The notes under the pieces: model-generated
Database searches by the model: none
What the model was told of the DNA's origin: nothing
Seen by the model: only the letters and a program-made list of their open reading frames with translations
Made by a program: the position numbers and the translations under genes
Shown here: positions 1 to 7,736 of the stretch, piece after piece
Layout: each line of letters begins with the position of its first letter
Position numbering within the stretch: the first letter of the stretch is position 1
Source of the DNA: Holophagaceae bacterium
Lineage (GTDB): Bacteria > Acidobacteriota > Holophagae > Holophagales > Holophagaceae
Direction: 5' to 3'
Length of the DNA: 23,541 nt
Assembly: GCA_003158505.1 (NCBI GenBank)
Contig: PMJK01000110.1
Coordinates: forward strand, 1-23,541

Positions 1-2727
1 GCGGTTCATGGCGATGGCCAGGGCCTCGTGGGCCTCCTGGCTGATGGAGCCGTAGGACATGGCCCCGGTCTTGAAGCGCGCGAGGATGGCCTCGATGGGC
101 TCCACTTCTTCGATGGGGACGGGTCGCGCCTGGGACCGGAAGTCCAGCAGCCCCCGGAGGGTGATGGGCTGCTTCCCTGGGTGGTCGATGATTTCCGTAT
201 AGCGCTTGAAGAGCTTGTAGTCCCCTGCTCGGCATGCGGACTGGAGCAGGTGGATCGCCTCGGGCGAATTGAGATGGGCCTCGCCATCCCGCCGGTACTT
301 GTAGCGGCCGCCAGAACTGAGGCTGGGCGCATCCGCGGGGCGTTCGGGATAGGCCTGGTCGTGGCGCATGGCCACTTCCCGCGCGATCACATCGATGCCC
401 ACGCCTCCCATGCGAGTCGGCGTGCCAGAGAAATACTCGTCGACGAAGTCCTGGCTGAGGCCCAGGGCCTCGAAGATCTGGGCGCCGTGGTAGCTCTGCA
501 CCGCAGAGATGCCCATCTTGGACATCACTTTTACGATGCCCTTGTTGACGGCCTTGACGTAGCGCATCTCGGCCTTGTCGGCATCGCCGGTGATCATGCC
601 CTGCCGCAGCTGGTCGTGGATGGTCTCGAAGGCCAGGTAGGGGTTGACGGCGCTGGCGCCGTAGCCGATGAGGGTGCAGAAGTGGTGGACCTCCCGGGGT
701 TCACCGGTCTCCAGCACGAGGCACACCTTCTCGCGGTCACCGGCCCTAAGCAAGTGATGCTGGACCGCGGCGATGCCCAGCAGGGCCGGAATGGGCGCAT
801 CGGTGGCGTCGTGGCCCCGATCCGACAGGATGAGGATGTTGTGGCCTTCGGCGATGGCCTCGCTGCAATGCCGGCGAAGATCCTCGATGGCTTTGCGGAG
901 GCCCTTCCCGCCTGCATCGGCCTTGAAGAGCATGGGCAGGGTGATGGAATGGAAGCCCCTGGATCCGGGGCGCCCGTCCAGGGAGCGGATCTTCTCCAAC
1001 TCCCGGTTCAGAAGGACCGGCGTGGGCAGCTCGAAATGGAGGGCCGATTCCGCCACGGGCTCCAGCAGGTTGCCTTCTGGGCCGATGGCCGTGTCCACGG
1101 CCAGGACGATGCTCTCGCGATCCGCGTCCACCGGGGGGTTGGTCACCTGCGCGAACAGCTGTCTGAAATAGTCGTAGAGCAGCTGCGGTTTTTCGGAGAG
1201 CACAGCCAGGGGGATGTCGGTGCCCATGCTGCCAATGGGCTCGGCGCCGTCGGTGGCCATGGGATTCACGATCATGTTCACGTCTTCGAGGGTGTACCCG
1301 AAGGTCTCCTGCCGGCGCAGCACCGTCTCGTGATCCGGAGCGTTGACATGGGGCGGCTCGGGCAGGTCGTTGATGCGGACCAGGTTCTCCTTCAGCCACT
1401 GGGCGTAGGGCTCAGCCTTCGCCAGCTGATCCTTGATCTCGTCATCCGGGACGATCCGTCCCTCCTTGGTGTCCACGAGGAACATCCGTCCTGGCTGGAG
1501 GCGGCCCTTCTGGAGGATCTTTTCGGCCGGGATGTCGAGGACGCCGACTTCGCTGGCCATGACCACAAGACCATCTTTGGTATGGATCCACCGGGCGGGG
1601 CGCAGGCCGTTGCGGTCCAGGATGGCGCCGATCCTAGTGCCGTCCGTGAAGGCGATGGAGGCGGGTCCGTCCCAGGGTTCCATCAGGCAGGAGTGGTACT
1701 CGTAGAAGGCCTTCCGGAGGGGGCTCATGGATTCGTGCCGGCTCCAGGGCTCCGGCACCATCATCATCAGGGCATGGGGCAGGGACCTGCCCGCCATGTA
1801 AAGCAGTTCAAGGACATTATCGAACATCGAGGAGTCCGAGCCGTCCAGGTCGATGACCGGCAACACCTTCTGCAGGTCGTCCCCGAAAAGGCGGGAGGCG
1901 AAGAGCCGCTGCCGGCCTTCCATCCAGTTCACGTTGCCGCGCAGCGTGTTGATCTCGCCGTTGTGGGAGATGTAGTGGTAGGGATGGGCCCTGGACCAGC
2001 TCGGGAAGGTGTTGGTGGAGAACCGCGAATGCACCATCGCGAGCCCGGCCACGAATCCGTCTTCTCCGAGATCGGGATAGAAGGAGCCGAGCTGTTCGGA
2101 GTTCAGCATCCCCTTGTAGACGATCGTTCGGCAGGAAAGGCTGGAGACGTAGAAATGACCCCGGCCTGGGAGCACCGAACGGGACACCCGCTTCTCCGCC
2201 AGGCGGCGGATCACGTAGAGCTTCCGTTCGAAATCATCTTCGGTGGCCATCTGGGGCCCGCGCGCGATGAACACCTGGCGGATGACCGGCTGGCTGGTGC
2301 GGGCCGTGACGCCCAGGGATGCGTTGTCCGTGGGAACATCCCGCCACCCAAGCACTCGCTGGCCCTCTTCCTCCACAGCCTCCTCGAGGATCCGCTCGCA
2401 GGCGTGGCGGTTGCGGTCGTCGGGGGGAAGGAACAGCATCCCGACGCCGTACTTGCCAGGCGCGGGGAGTTCAAGCCCAGTCGGTCGACAACGTGAGGCG
2501 AGGAAGGCATGGGGGATCTGGGTGAGGATGCCAGCGCCGTCCCCCGTCGATTTCTCGCTTCCCGAGGCCCCGCGATGCTCCAGGTTGCAGAGGACCTGCA
2601 GCGCCTTGCGGACGATGTCGTGAGAGGGACGGCCCTTAGTGTCCGCCACGAATCCAAAGCCACAGGAATCGTGCTCCTGGGATGGATCGTATAGACCTTG
2701 GGTTTGGATGGGGCGATGCCTCTCCAT
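1..2727 (-). CDS. gltB: Glutamate synthase (NADPH/ferredoxin) large subunit, N-terminal 909 codons
   Basis: Makes glutamate from 2-oxoglutarate and the amide of glutamine. The gene enters from the right and runs off the left edge in frame, so the rest of the synthase domain, the Fe-S ligands and the C-terminal beta-helix are not visible. After a 21-residue propeptide comes HDSCGFG, whose Cys22 is the expected N-terminal nucleophile of the class II glutaminase domain; EHRGA and TGDGAG follow as in the family. A central domain comes next, then the start of the FMN-binding synthase domain with GAMSYGSIS at about residues 888-896. The ATG at 2727 is preceded by GGAG six bases upstream and places the Cys at the usual distance. 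No small subunit (gltD) lies upstream. Family assignment is certain; the electron donor (NADPH or ferredoxin) cannot be read from this part. Confidence 0.96.
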   Translation of the reverse strand, partial: MERHRPIQTQGLYDPSQEHDSCGFGFVADTKGRPSHDIVRKALQVLCNLEHRGASGSEKSTGDGAGILTQIPHAFLASRCRPTGLELPAPGKYGVGMLFLPPDDRNRHACERILEEAVEEEGQRVLGWRDVPTDNASLGVTARTSQPVIRQVFIARGPQMATEDDFERKLYVIRRLAEKRVSRSVLPGRGHFYVSSLSCRTIVYKGMLNSEQLGSFYPDLGEDGFVAGLAMVHSRFSTNTFPSWSRAHPYHYISHNGEINTLRGNVNWMEGRQRLFASRLFGDDLQKVLPVIDLDGSDSSMFDNVLELLYMAGRSLPHALMMMVPEPWSRHESMSPLRKAFYEYHSCLMEPWDGPASIAFTDGTRIGAILDRNGLRPARWIHTKDGLVVMASEVGVLDIPAEKILQKGRLQPGRMFLVDTKEGRIVPDDEIKDQLAKAEPYAQWLKENLVRINDLPEPPHVNAPDHETVLRRQETFGYTLEDVNMIVNPMATDGAEPIGSMGTDIPLAVLSEKPQLLYDYFRQLFAQVTNPPVDADRESIVLAVDTAIGPEGNLLEPVAESALHFELPTPVLLNRELEKIRSLDGRPGSRGFHSITLPMLFKADAGGKGLRKAIEDLRRHCSEAIAEGHNILILSDRGHDATDAPIPALLGIAAVQHHLLRAGDREKVCLVLETGEPREVHHFCTLIGYGASAVNPYLAFETIHDQLRQGMITGDADKAEMRYVKAVNKGIVKVMSKMGISAVQSYHGAQIFEALGLSQDFVDEYFSGTPTRMGGVGIDVIAREVAMRHDQAYPERPADAPSLSSGGRYKYRRDGEAHLNSPEAIHLLQSACRAGDYKLFKRYTEIIDHPGKQPITLRGLLDFRSQARPVPIEEVEPIEAILARFKTGAMSYGSISQEAHEALAIAMNR

Positions 2728-2843
2728 CGGGGGCTCCGGAGTTCAAATCGAAGGTTCGATGCGTGGGGCGTCCAGGGATGCCAAACCGGCAGATACTTTA
2801 GCCGGGACGCCAAGATGCATGCGTGGACGACGTTCCATGGGGG

Positions 2844-2872
2844 ATCTTAGCATGGATCAAGGTTCCTGAGAA
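2844..2872 (-). promoter_or_regulatory. Possible gltB promoter
   Basis: Read on the minus strand, TTCTCA (2872-2867), a 17-base spacer and TAAGAT (2849-2844) preceded by TGC give a weak -35 and an extended -10. Transcription would start near 2837, leaving a leader of about 110 bases before gltB. In the 194-base gap between map and gltB (2728-2921) I see no gene and no convincing terminator hairpin. Confidence 0.3.
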
Positions 2873-2921
2873 CTGTTATTCCGATTTATAGCCCATGACA
2901 GGAATTTTTGGCGATCGGACT

Positions 2922-3719
2922 TTACAATCCGTCTTCCAATTCGTACTCCGAATCTGGGACGCTCAGGATTTCTGGACCATTTCGCGTGATGGCGATGTCG
3001 TGCTCGAACTGGGCGGAGAGGCCGCCATCCTTGGTCCGTACGGTCCAGCCATCGGATTCCACCAGGCATTTGTGGCTGCCCGTGTTCAGGATGGGCTCGA
3101 TGGTGATGGTCATGCCTGGCTCCATGCGGAACCCCGTGCCCGGCTTCTGGTCGGCAAACACCACCTGGGGATCCTCATGCAGGTCCCGCCCCAGGCCGTG
3201 GCCGATGTACTCGCGTACCACCGAGTAGCCGCGCTCTTCGGCGAAGGACTGAACCGCCGTGGACATGTCGCCCAGGCGAAGGCCGGGCCGGCAGTGCTCG
3301 ATGCCCACGAACATGGCCAGCTGGGCGGTCTGGATGAGCATCCGGGCCTCGTCGCTGATCTTTCCCACACCCACGGTGAGGCAGGTGTCGCCATGGAATC
3401 CGTCCAGCTTGGCCCCGCAGTCGATGGCGATGATGTCGCCTTCCTGGAGCACATATTTGGAGGGGATGCCATGCACCACCTTGTCATTCACGGAGGTGCA
3501 AAGAGTTCCTGGGAAACCGTGGTAGCCCTTGAAGCTGGGGGTGGCGCCCTGCTGGCGGATGTAGGTCTCCGCGATCCGGTCCAGGTCCAGCAGGCTCACC
3601 CCGGGTCTCGCGGCGCGGGCGGCGATCCGCAAGGCGTTGGCGGCCACCCGGCAGGCTTCCCGCAGCTTGTCGATTTCCTTGCGGCTCTTATATCGGATCT
3701 GTTCGCGGATCAGGACCAT
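2922..3719 (-). CDS. map: Methionine aminopeptidase, type I
   Basis: Removes the initiator methionine from nascent proteins in the cytosol; a dinuclear metalloenzyme. The 265-residue product has the family's usual length. All metal ligands of the pita-bread fold can be placed: Asp100 (in AIDCGA), Asp111 (in HGDTC), His174 (in GHGLGRDLHE), Glu208 (in TIEP) and Glu239 (in FEHD). The substrate-contacting His83 sits in VVHGIPS. There is no N-terminal zinc-finger or SH3-binding extension. The ATG at 3719 has a G-rich ribosome site (GAGGGGGG) just upstream. The gene lies head-to-head with the lipoprotein gene at 3760 and 194 bases from gltB, so it is probably its own transcription unit rather than part of the usual secY-map-infA cluster. 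Confidence 0.97.
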   Translation of the reverse strand: MVLIREQIRYKSRKEIDKLREACRVAANALRIAARAARPGVSLLDLDRIAETYIRQQGATPSFKGYHGFPGTLCTSVNDKVVHGIPSKYVLQEGDIIAIDCGAKLDGFHGDTCLTVGVGKISDEARMLIQTAQLAMFVGIEHCRPGLRLGDMSTAVQSFAEERGYSVVREYIGHGLGRDLHEDPQVVFADQKPGTGFRMEPGMTITIEPILNTGSHKCLVESDGWTVRTKDGGLSAQFEHDIAITRNGPEILSVPDSEYELEDGL

Positions 3720-3736
3720 GCCCCCCTCAGGGATTC

Positions 3737-3753
3737 ATTCTAACGGGTAGAAT
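3737..3753. promoter_or_regulatory. Symmetrical -10-like boxes between map and the lipoprotein gene
   Basis: ATTCTA-ACGGG-TAGAAT is a perfect 6-base inverted repeat with a 5-base spacer. Each arm reads TAGAAT outward. The plus-strand box ends 6 bases before the ATG at 3760, where initiation would give a leaderless mRNA. The minus-strand box lies about 17 bases before the map start. No good -35 is seen for either. It could be back-to-back promoters or a small operator. Confidence 0.35.
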
Positions 3754-3759
3754 GTCGAC

Positions 3760-4101
3760 ATGGGGCGACCTTCGAAGATCCTGGTGATGACAACGATCCT
3801 GGCGGGGTTCCTTGCCGGATGCGGGCGTGTGCCCTCTCATCCAGACAGTGTGCCGCCGGATGCGGTGTGGGGCGGCGAAGGCAATAGGGGAGTTTTCCTC
3901 AAGGTGGGTGAACATCAGGGCACGCTCTGGCAGCTGGATGTGTGGGACCGGGAGGGCCGCTCCCTGGGGTCGGGTTCCTTCCGTCTGCGTGGGTATGGAA
4001 AGGCCAGGATCGTCCCGGAGGAAATTCTGGCCTGGGAGAATGGAGCCCTGCATCTGAAGGATGGCACTTGGCTGGTGCCCGAACCTCCGACGGCACGCTG
4101 A
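3760..4101 (+). CDS. Small lipoprotein of unknown function
   Basis: Predicted 113-residue envelope lipoprotein. A basic N-terminus (RPSK) and a hydrophobic stretch end in the lipobox LAGC, giving Cys21 as the likely lipidated residue after signal peptidase II cleavage. The mature part, about 93 residues, is rich in Trp, Gly and charged residues and looks like a small beta-rich domain (WQLDVWD, GSGSFRLRGYGKARI). I do not recognise a family. There is no Shine-Dalgarno site; instead TAGAAT ends 6 bases before the ATG. Its stop codon overlaps the next start by one base (TGATG at 4099-4103), so it probably heads an operon with the two unassigned genes that follow. Confidence 0.8.
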   Translation: MGRPSKILVMTTILAGFLAGCGRVPSHPDSVPPDAVWGGEGNRGVFLKVGEHQGTLWQLDVWDREGRSLGSGSFRLRGYGKARIVPEEILAWENGALHLKDGTWLVPEPPTAR

Positions 4102-4724
4102 TGCCCTACACCAGGGAAGAGAAGGACTGGCTGGAACGCGAATGGGCCTTCCGGGCCTGGGGTCGTGCCGGCTTGCTGTCCACGGACGACTACCGGCAGG
4201 TGCTGGTCTGGGAGGCCGGTGGCGTGCCCATGGACCTAGTGATATCGGCCCTCAACGCCTTCTTCGATCGCCGGGAGAAACGCGAGAAGCCCCGCACCTT
4301 CGTGGCCCTCAAGCACCTGGACCGCGACGTGGCCAAGGCTGTGAGGTTGAGGGAGACTCTGCTCCGGGCGGGACCAGAACTCGACGCAGGCAAGGACTGG
4401 GACCAGGTGAAGGCGCCCCTTAGGGACGATCCCGCCGCCAAAGCGGCCTTCGAGAACTGGCAGCGCTTGCGGGCGTCGGCGCCCTCACCCGAATCGGCGG
4501 GCTATCTCGCCCGTCACGATCAGGAACGCGAAGCACGCGCCTCCTTGTTAGCCATGGCCGAGGCGGCCCTCGGGCCGGCCGCCGGGACGCTGCGCGCGGA
4601 ACTGCAGCAGCGTCTCGAAGCCGCGGACATGAAGGAGGGTGGCCTCGTGTGGAAACGGGCCTGGAACCACCACTGGGCCCGCCTCGTGGCCGCCGCCTGG
4701 GCCCTCCCGCTGGAGGGGGTGTGA
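4101..4724 (+). CDS. Hypothetical protein, charged and mostly helical
   Basis: A 207-residue soluble protein with no signal peptide or membrane segment. The N-terminal 80 residues (EEKDWLEREW, then DYRQVLVWEAGGVPMDLVISALNAFF) recall, from memory only, a recurrent segment of uncharacterised acidobacterial proteins in which a helix is followed by W-E-x-x-G-(I/V)-P and an aliphatic helix. The rest is Ala-, Arg- and Glu-rich helix. The ATG at 4101 is chosen because it overlaps the lipoprotein stop by one base; the frame stays open further upstream, but that would overlap the lipoprotein gene heavily. Its own stop overlaps the next GTG start by four bases. The overlaps suggest translational coupling and a shared role with its neighbours. 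Function unknown. Confidence 0.75.
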   Translation: MPYTREEKDWLEREWAFRAWGRAGLLSTDDYRQVLVWEAGGVPMDLVISALNAFFDRREKREKPRTFVALKHLDRDVAKAVRLRETLLRAGPELDAGKDWDQVKAPLRDDPAAKAAFENWQRLRASAPSPESAGYLARHDQEREARASLLAMAEAALGPAAGTLRAELQQRLEAADMKEGGLVWKRAWNHHWARLVAAAWALPLEGV

Positions 4725-6022
4725 ACCCTGAGTCGAGCTGGCAGCAGGAATTGGAGGCGCCCACGGAGGCCTTCTTCACGGTCTTCACGGACCGTATTGC
4801 GGGACCCGATGGGGTGCGGGAGGCGGTGCGGGAGGCAGCGAAGACGCTCATCCCGCGCATCGACTGGGAGGCCTACCAGCCTCATTTCCCCCACGGCATC
4901 CTTGGCCTCCGGGCGGTCCTGCGGCTGCGCCCCCTTCTGGAGGAGGGGAGTTTCCTCCGGGCCCTCGCCACGCAGGTGCACATGGCCGCCCATGAGGGGC
5001 GCCTGCCCGCCCCGGCCCTGGCCCAGGTGGCGGCGGCTAAGGGCAGCGGGCAGTGGCGAAACCTGGAAGCCTTCATCCGGTCCCGCCGGCCCGCGCTTGC
5101 CTACGCAGAGACTCAAGGTTTCGAGCTTCCGGAGGCGGGTGATTTCCAACGCCTCGGACGGCTCACAGCCACGGATATGGCCAATGTGGGCCACAAGGCG
5201 GTGCTGGCCTCCGACCTGGCGGATCTGCACGAACGACTGGAGCGGCCCAGAGCGACGGGTCGGCGCCTGTTTGGTCTCGCGGCCTGGCTGGCGGCCACGC
5301 CGGAGGACACCTTCTGGGCCCGCCGGGCCGCCAAGCGCCTGGAGGATGTGGAAATCACCGTGCCCTGGAATTCGGCGTCCATGGACGGGGATGGGCTCGC
5401 TCCCCAGGTCCGGGACATCTGCGACCTGGGTCTGGTGGCCCTTCTGGATGCGCTCACGGCGCGGCTGAAGTCGGGGCAGGGGGCCGGGGATTCGCTGGCG
5501 GCCCTGGTCCTCGCCGCCGCCGAAAAGCAGCTGGACGCCCGGCGGGACCTGGAAGGCAAGACCGCCTGGGCCTTCGTCTATCTGGCCAGTCTGGCCCGGA
5601 CCCGACCGGCGGACCCCCGCGTCTGGTGCCAGGCGGCGGCCCTCGTGAATCTCTTTCCCACGGACGAGCCGGAGGAGCGCATCCGCCCCGCGGAAGGCCG
5701 CGCGGCCAACGCGGACGCGCTGCTCGAGGCCATCCTGGACGCGGAGCCCGAGGTGGCCATGGGTCATGCGTCCGCCCTGCTCGCGGACGGACGGGACGAG
5801 GAGGTGCTGAAGAACCTCGCTGAAGCCAGCACCCACAACGACCCCACCTTCAATCACGCCCATCAGGTGCTTGCCGTGGCCGCCGCTGCCGACCTGCTGC
5901 CCTGCCTGCCGCCCTTCGTCCAGAAAGCGCTGCTGGTGGCCCTGGCCAAGAGCCTCGCCAACAGTCAGGGCAGCGGGGATCTCGGGTGCCTGGCGGATCA
6001 CGCCCTGGCAGCCCGGGGATGA
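4721..6022 (+). CDS. Hypothetical His-rich helical protein (433 aa)
   Basis: Starts at GTG 4721, directly after a strong GGAGGGGG site and in a 4-base GTGA overlap with the previous stop. The product is soluble, Ala/Leu-rich and predicted to be nearly all helical. Histidines recur in comparable settings: H55 and H58 (HFPHGILGLRAVL), H87 and H91 (VHMAAHEG), H158 and H170 (NVGHKAVLASDLADLH), H349 (MGHASALL) and H372, H379 and H381 (THNDPTFNHAH). This spacing could make a metal site, and it loosely recalls the questin-oxidase-like (DUF4243) proteins, but I cannot confirm that and do not assign it. It overlaps the following DUF1697 gene by four bases (ATGA). A function tied to the upstream lipoprotein is possible from operon structure alone. 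Confidence 0.75.
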   Translation: MNPESSWQQELEAPTEAFFTVFTDRIAGPDGVREAVREAAKTLIPRIDWEAYQPHFPHGILGLRAVLRLRPLLEEGSFLRALATQVHMAAHEGRLPAPALAQVAAAKGSGQWRNLEAFIRSRRPALAYAETQGFELPEAGDFQRLGRLTATDMANVGHKAVLASDLADLHERLERPRATGRRLFGLAAWLAATPEDTFWARRAAKRLEDVEITVPWNSASMDGDGLAPQVRDICDLGLVALLDALTARLKSGQGAGDSLAALVLAAAEKQLDARRDLEGKTAWAFVYLASLARTRPADPRVWCQAAALVNLFPTDEPEERIRPAEGRAANADALLEAILDAEPEVAMGHASALLADGRDEEVLKNLAEASTHNDPTFNHAHQVLAVAAAADLLPCLPPFVQKALLVALAKSLANSQGSGDLGCLADHALAARG

Positions 6023-6567
6023 GGATGGGCCAGACCTTCGCCTTCCTTCGCGCCATCAACGTGGGTGGCCATACCGTGACCATGGAGCGGCTGCGGGAGC
6101 TATTCGAGCAACTGGGACTGCATCATGTGGAGACCTTCATCGCAAGTGGCAACGTCGTTTTCGACCGGGGATCGCAGGAGGAAAAGGCCCTGCGGAAGCG
6201 GATTGAAAAACACCTGCACCAATCCCTGGGCTATGAGGTGGTGACCTTTCTCCGGACAGAACAGGAATTGACTGCTCTGGTGAAGGGCTGCCCCTTCGCC
6301 GAGGCCGAGATGGCTGCGGCCCAGGCCCTGAATGTGGCGTTGTTGCCGGCGCCGTTGACCAGGGAGGCCGAGACCCGGCTTCATGCTCTGGACACCGACC
6401 TGGACGCCTTCCGCACCTCGGGCCGCGAGGTCTGGTGGCTGTGCCAGGCGAAGCAGAGCGAGTCCACCTTCTCCAATGCCGTCTTTGAGAAGGCGCTGGG
6501 CTTGAAGGCCACCTTCCGGAGTTTCAATACCCTCCAGCGTCTGGCCGCGAAATACCTGAAGGCTTGA
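6019..6567 (+). CDS. DUF1697 family protein
   Basis: A 182-residue cytosolic protein. The opening TFAFLRAINVGGHTVTMERLRELFEQLG and the segment VETFIASGNVVF are the hallmark of DUF1697 (each quoted as it is read here, with the family core being LRAINVGG and SGNVVF). The length matches the family, whose biochemical role is not established. I chose ATG 6019, which overlaps the previous stop in ATGA; a second in-frame ATG at 6025 is an alternative that would remove only two residues. It closes the four-gene overlapped unit starting at 3760. DUF1697 genes are widespread and often solitary, so its presence here may be incidental to the function of the two unassigned genes. Confidence 0.9.
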   Translation: MRMGQTFAFLRAINVGGHTVTMERLRELFEQLGLHHVETFIASGNVVFDRGSQEEKALRKRIEKHLHQSLGYEVVTFLRTEQELTALVKGCPFAEAEMAAAQALNVALLPAPLTREAETRLHALDTDLDAFRTSGREVWWLCQAKQSESTFSNAVFEKALGLKATFRSFNTLQRLAAKYLKA

Positions 6568-6594
6568 CTCGCGCGCCCCCGGCCGTGGAACAAT
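6564..6594 (+). promoter_or_regulatory. Weak candidate promoter for the TMEM175-type gene
   Basis: TTGACT (6564-6569, overlapping the DUF1697 stop) is followed after a long 19-base spacer by AACAAT (6589-6594), which is preceded by TGG. Initiation would fall near 6601, about 18 bases before the ATG at 6619. The -10 match is poor. Confidence 0.25.
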
Positions 6595-6618
6595 CGCGGG
6601 TCCAAGGCGAGGTTGTTC

Positions 6619-7194
6619 ATGGGGAAGAATCGGCTCGAGGCCTTCAGCGACGGCGTGCTGGCCATCCTCATCACCATCATGGTGCTGGAGCTGAAGGTGC
6701 CCCAGGGCGACTCTTTCGCGGCCCTGGCCGCGCTGCTGCCGACCTTCGTGAGCTACGCGCTGAGCTTCATCTACCTCGCCATCTACTGGAACAACCACCA
6801 CCACCTGCTCCATGCCGTGACAAGGGTGAATGGACCCATCCTGTGGGCCAACACGCACCTGCTCTTCTGGCTTTCGCTGGTGCCCTTCGCCACGGGGTGG
6901 ATGGGCGAAAACCATTTTGCCGCGAGACCCGTGGCCCTCTACGGCGGCGTGCTGATCATGGCGGCCCTGGCCTACTACCTCCTGAGCCAATGCCTCATCC
7001 ACTACCACGAGGATGGTTCGGTTCTCGCATCCGCCGTGGGCAGCGATTTCAAGGGGAAGATCTCCATCGCCATCTATGCAGTGGCCATCCTGCTCTCCTT
7101 CGCCAACCGCTGGATGGGGTTCGGCCTCTACTGGGTGGTGGCCCTCATGTGGCTGGTGCCCGACCGGCGCATCGAGCGGGTGATCAGCGACTGA
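6619..7194 (+). CDS. TMEM175-type (DUF1211) potassium channel protein
   Basis: An integral inner-membrane protein of 191 residues with about six hydrophobic helices. The first helix carries the family signature RLEAFSDGVLAI (residues 5-16), followed by ITIMVLELKVP; the FSDG segment forms the selectivity filter region in this family. Bacterial members carry one six-helix repeat and assemble as tetramers that conduct K+. The second conserved stretch, IYWNNHHHLLH, is also present. ATG 6619 has GAGG six bases upstream; a TTG two codons earlier is less likely. The 3' end overlaps the convergent Lrp gene by 11 bases. Family assignment is strong; ion selectivity is inferred from characterised homologues. 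Confidence 0.9.
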   Translation: MGKNRLEAFSDGVLAILITIMVLELKVPQGDSFAALAALLPTFVSYALSFIYLAIYWNNHHHLLHAVTRVNGPILWANTHLLFWLSLVPFATGWMGENHFAARPVALYGGVLIMAALAYYLLSQCLIHYHEDGSVLASAVGSDFKGKISIAIYAVAILLSFANRWMGFGLYWVVALMWLVPDRRIERVISD

Positions 7195-7666
7195 TGGCCT
7201 TGTAGTTCGGCATTACCTTGCCCTTGGCGCATTCAAAGATGAGGCTGGTCTGGATGTGAGCCACTTCACTGCGGGTGGTGAAGGCATCCAGGGCCAGGTC
7301 CCGCAGGTGGTGGGCGTCCCGTACGGCCACATGGACCTGGAAATCGTGCGTGCCCGCCACGTGGAAGACCGCCAGCACCTCGGGCAGCCCCATCATGTGC
7401 TTCCAGAAGGCCTTCACCTGGGCGCGGCTGTGCTGGCGCAGCTGCACGGCGATGAGGGCCTGGAGCCCAATCCCCAGGGCATCGGGATTCACTTCGGCAT
7501 GGGCGCCCTTCAGCACCCCCTCAGTCCGCAGGCGCTGCACGCGGGCCAGACAGGAGGAGGGCGCCAAGCCCACGGTGGCGGCCAGTTCCTTGTTGGACAG
7601 CCGAGCATCCTTCTGCAGAAGCTCGATCAAGGCGAAGTCGATTCGGTCAAGTTCCATGCTTTTCAT
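7184..7666 (-). CDS. Lrp/AsnC family transcriptional regulator
   Basis: A 160-residue feast/famine regulator. The N-terminal winged helix-turn-helix is clear: LDRIDFALIELLQKDARLS, then NKELAATVGLAPSSCLARV, as in Lrp. The C-terminal half is the ligand-binding RAM (AsnC) domain, with VFHVAGTHDFQVHVAVRD matching the conserved G-x-x-D(Y/F) segment that forms the amino-acid pocket at subunit interfaces. ATG 7666 is used; ATG 7657 (MELDRID) is an equally reasonable start and closer to family norms. It is divergent from a Cys/Met PLP enzyme across a 70-base gap containing a perfect inverted repeat. That is the usual arrangement when an Lrp-type protein controls its neighbour and itself, as MdeR does for methionine gamma-lyase in Pseudomonas. 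Confidence 0.93.
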   Translation of the reverse strand: MKSMELDRIDFALIELLQKDARLSNKELAATVGLAPSSCLARVQRLRTEGVLKGAHAEVNPDALGIGLQALIAVQLRQHSRAQVKAFWKHMMGLPEVLAVFHVAGTHDFQVHVAVRDAHHLRDLALDAFTTRSEVAHIQTSLIFECAKGKVMPNYKAISR

Positions 7667-7680
7667 TATTTCACGAATTC

Positions 7681-7701
7681 AATTCGGCATGACACCGAAT
7701 T
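7681..7701. promoter_or_regulatory. Inverted-repeat operator candidate for the Lrp-type regulator
   Basis: AATTCGG-CATGACA-CCGAATT is a perfect 7-base inverted repeat with a 7-base spacer, 15 bases upstream of the regulator's start and overlapping the likely -35 (ATGACA, 7689-7694) of the PLP enzyme gene. The position would suit both autoregulation and control of the enzyme. Confidence 0.5.
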
Positions 7702-7716
7702 AATCGAACCTACATT
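7689..7716 (+). promoter_or_regulatory. Promoter candidate for the Cys/Met PLP enzyme
   Basis: ATGACA (7689-7694), a 16-base spacer and TACATT (7711-7716) make a reasonable sigma-70-like promoter. Initiation near 7723 would leave a very short leader that begins at the Shine-Dalgarno AGGAG (7725-7729). The -35 lies inside the inverted repeat at 7681-7701. Confidence 0.4.
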
Positions 7717-7736
7717 GGGACTACAGGAGTCTTGCC

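Noticed and set aside
28..2496. Long plus-strand open frame (822 codons)
   Set aside because: It is antisense to gltB, whose minus-strand frame gives an intact glutaminase and synthase domain. Long antisense frames are expected in GC-rich DNA with strong third-position bias.
4520..6001. Minus-strand open frame of 493 codons
   Set aside because: It lies opposite the 433-residue gene. The plus-strand frame has a strong ribosome site and overlaps that link it to both neighbours, and the antisense product is low-complexity and Gly/Arg/Gln-rich.
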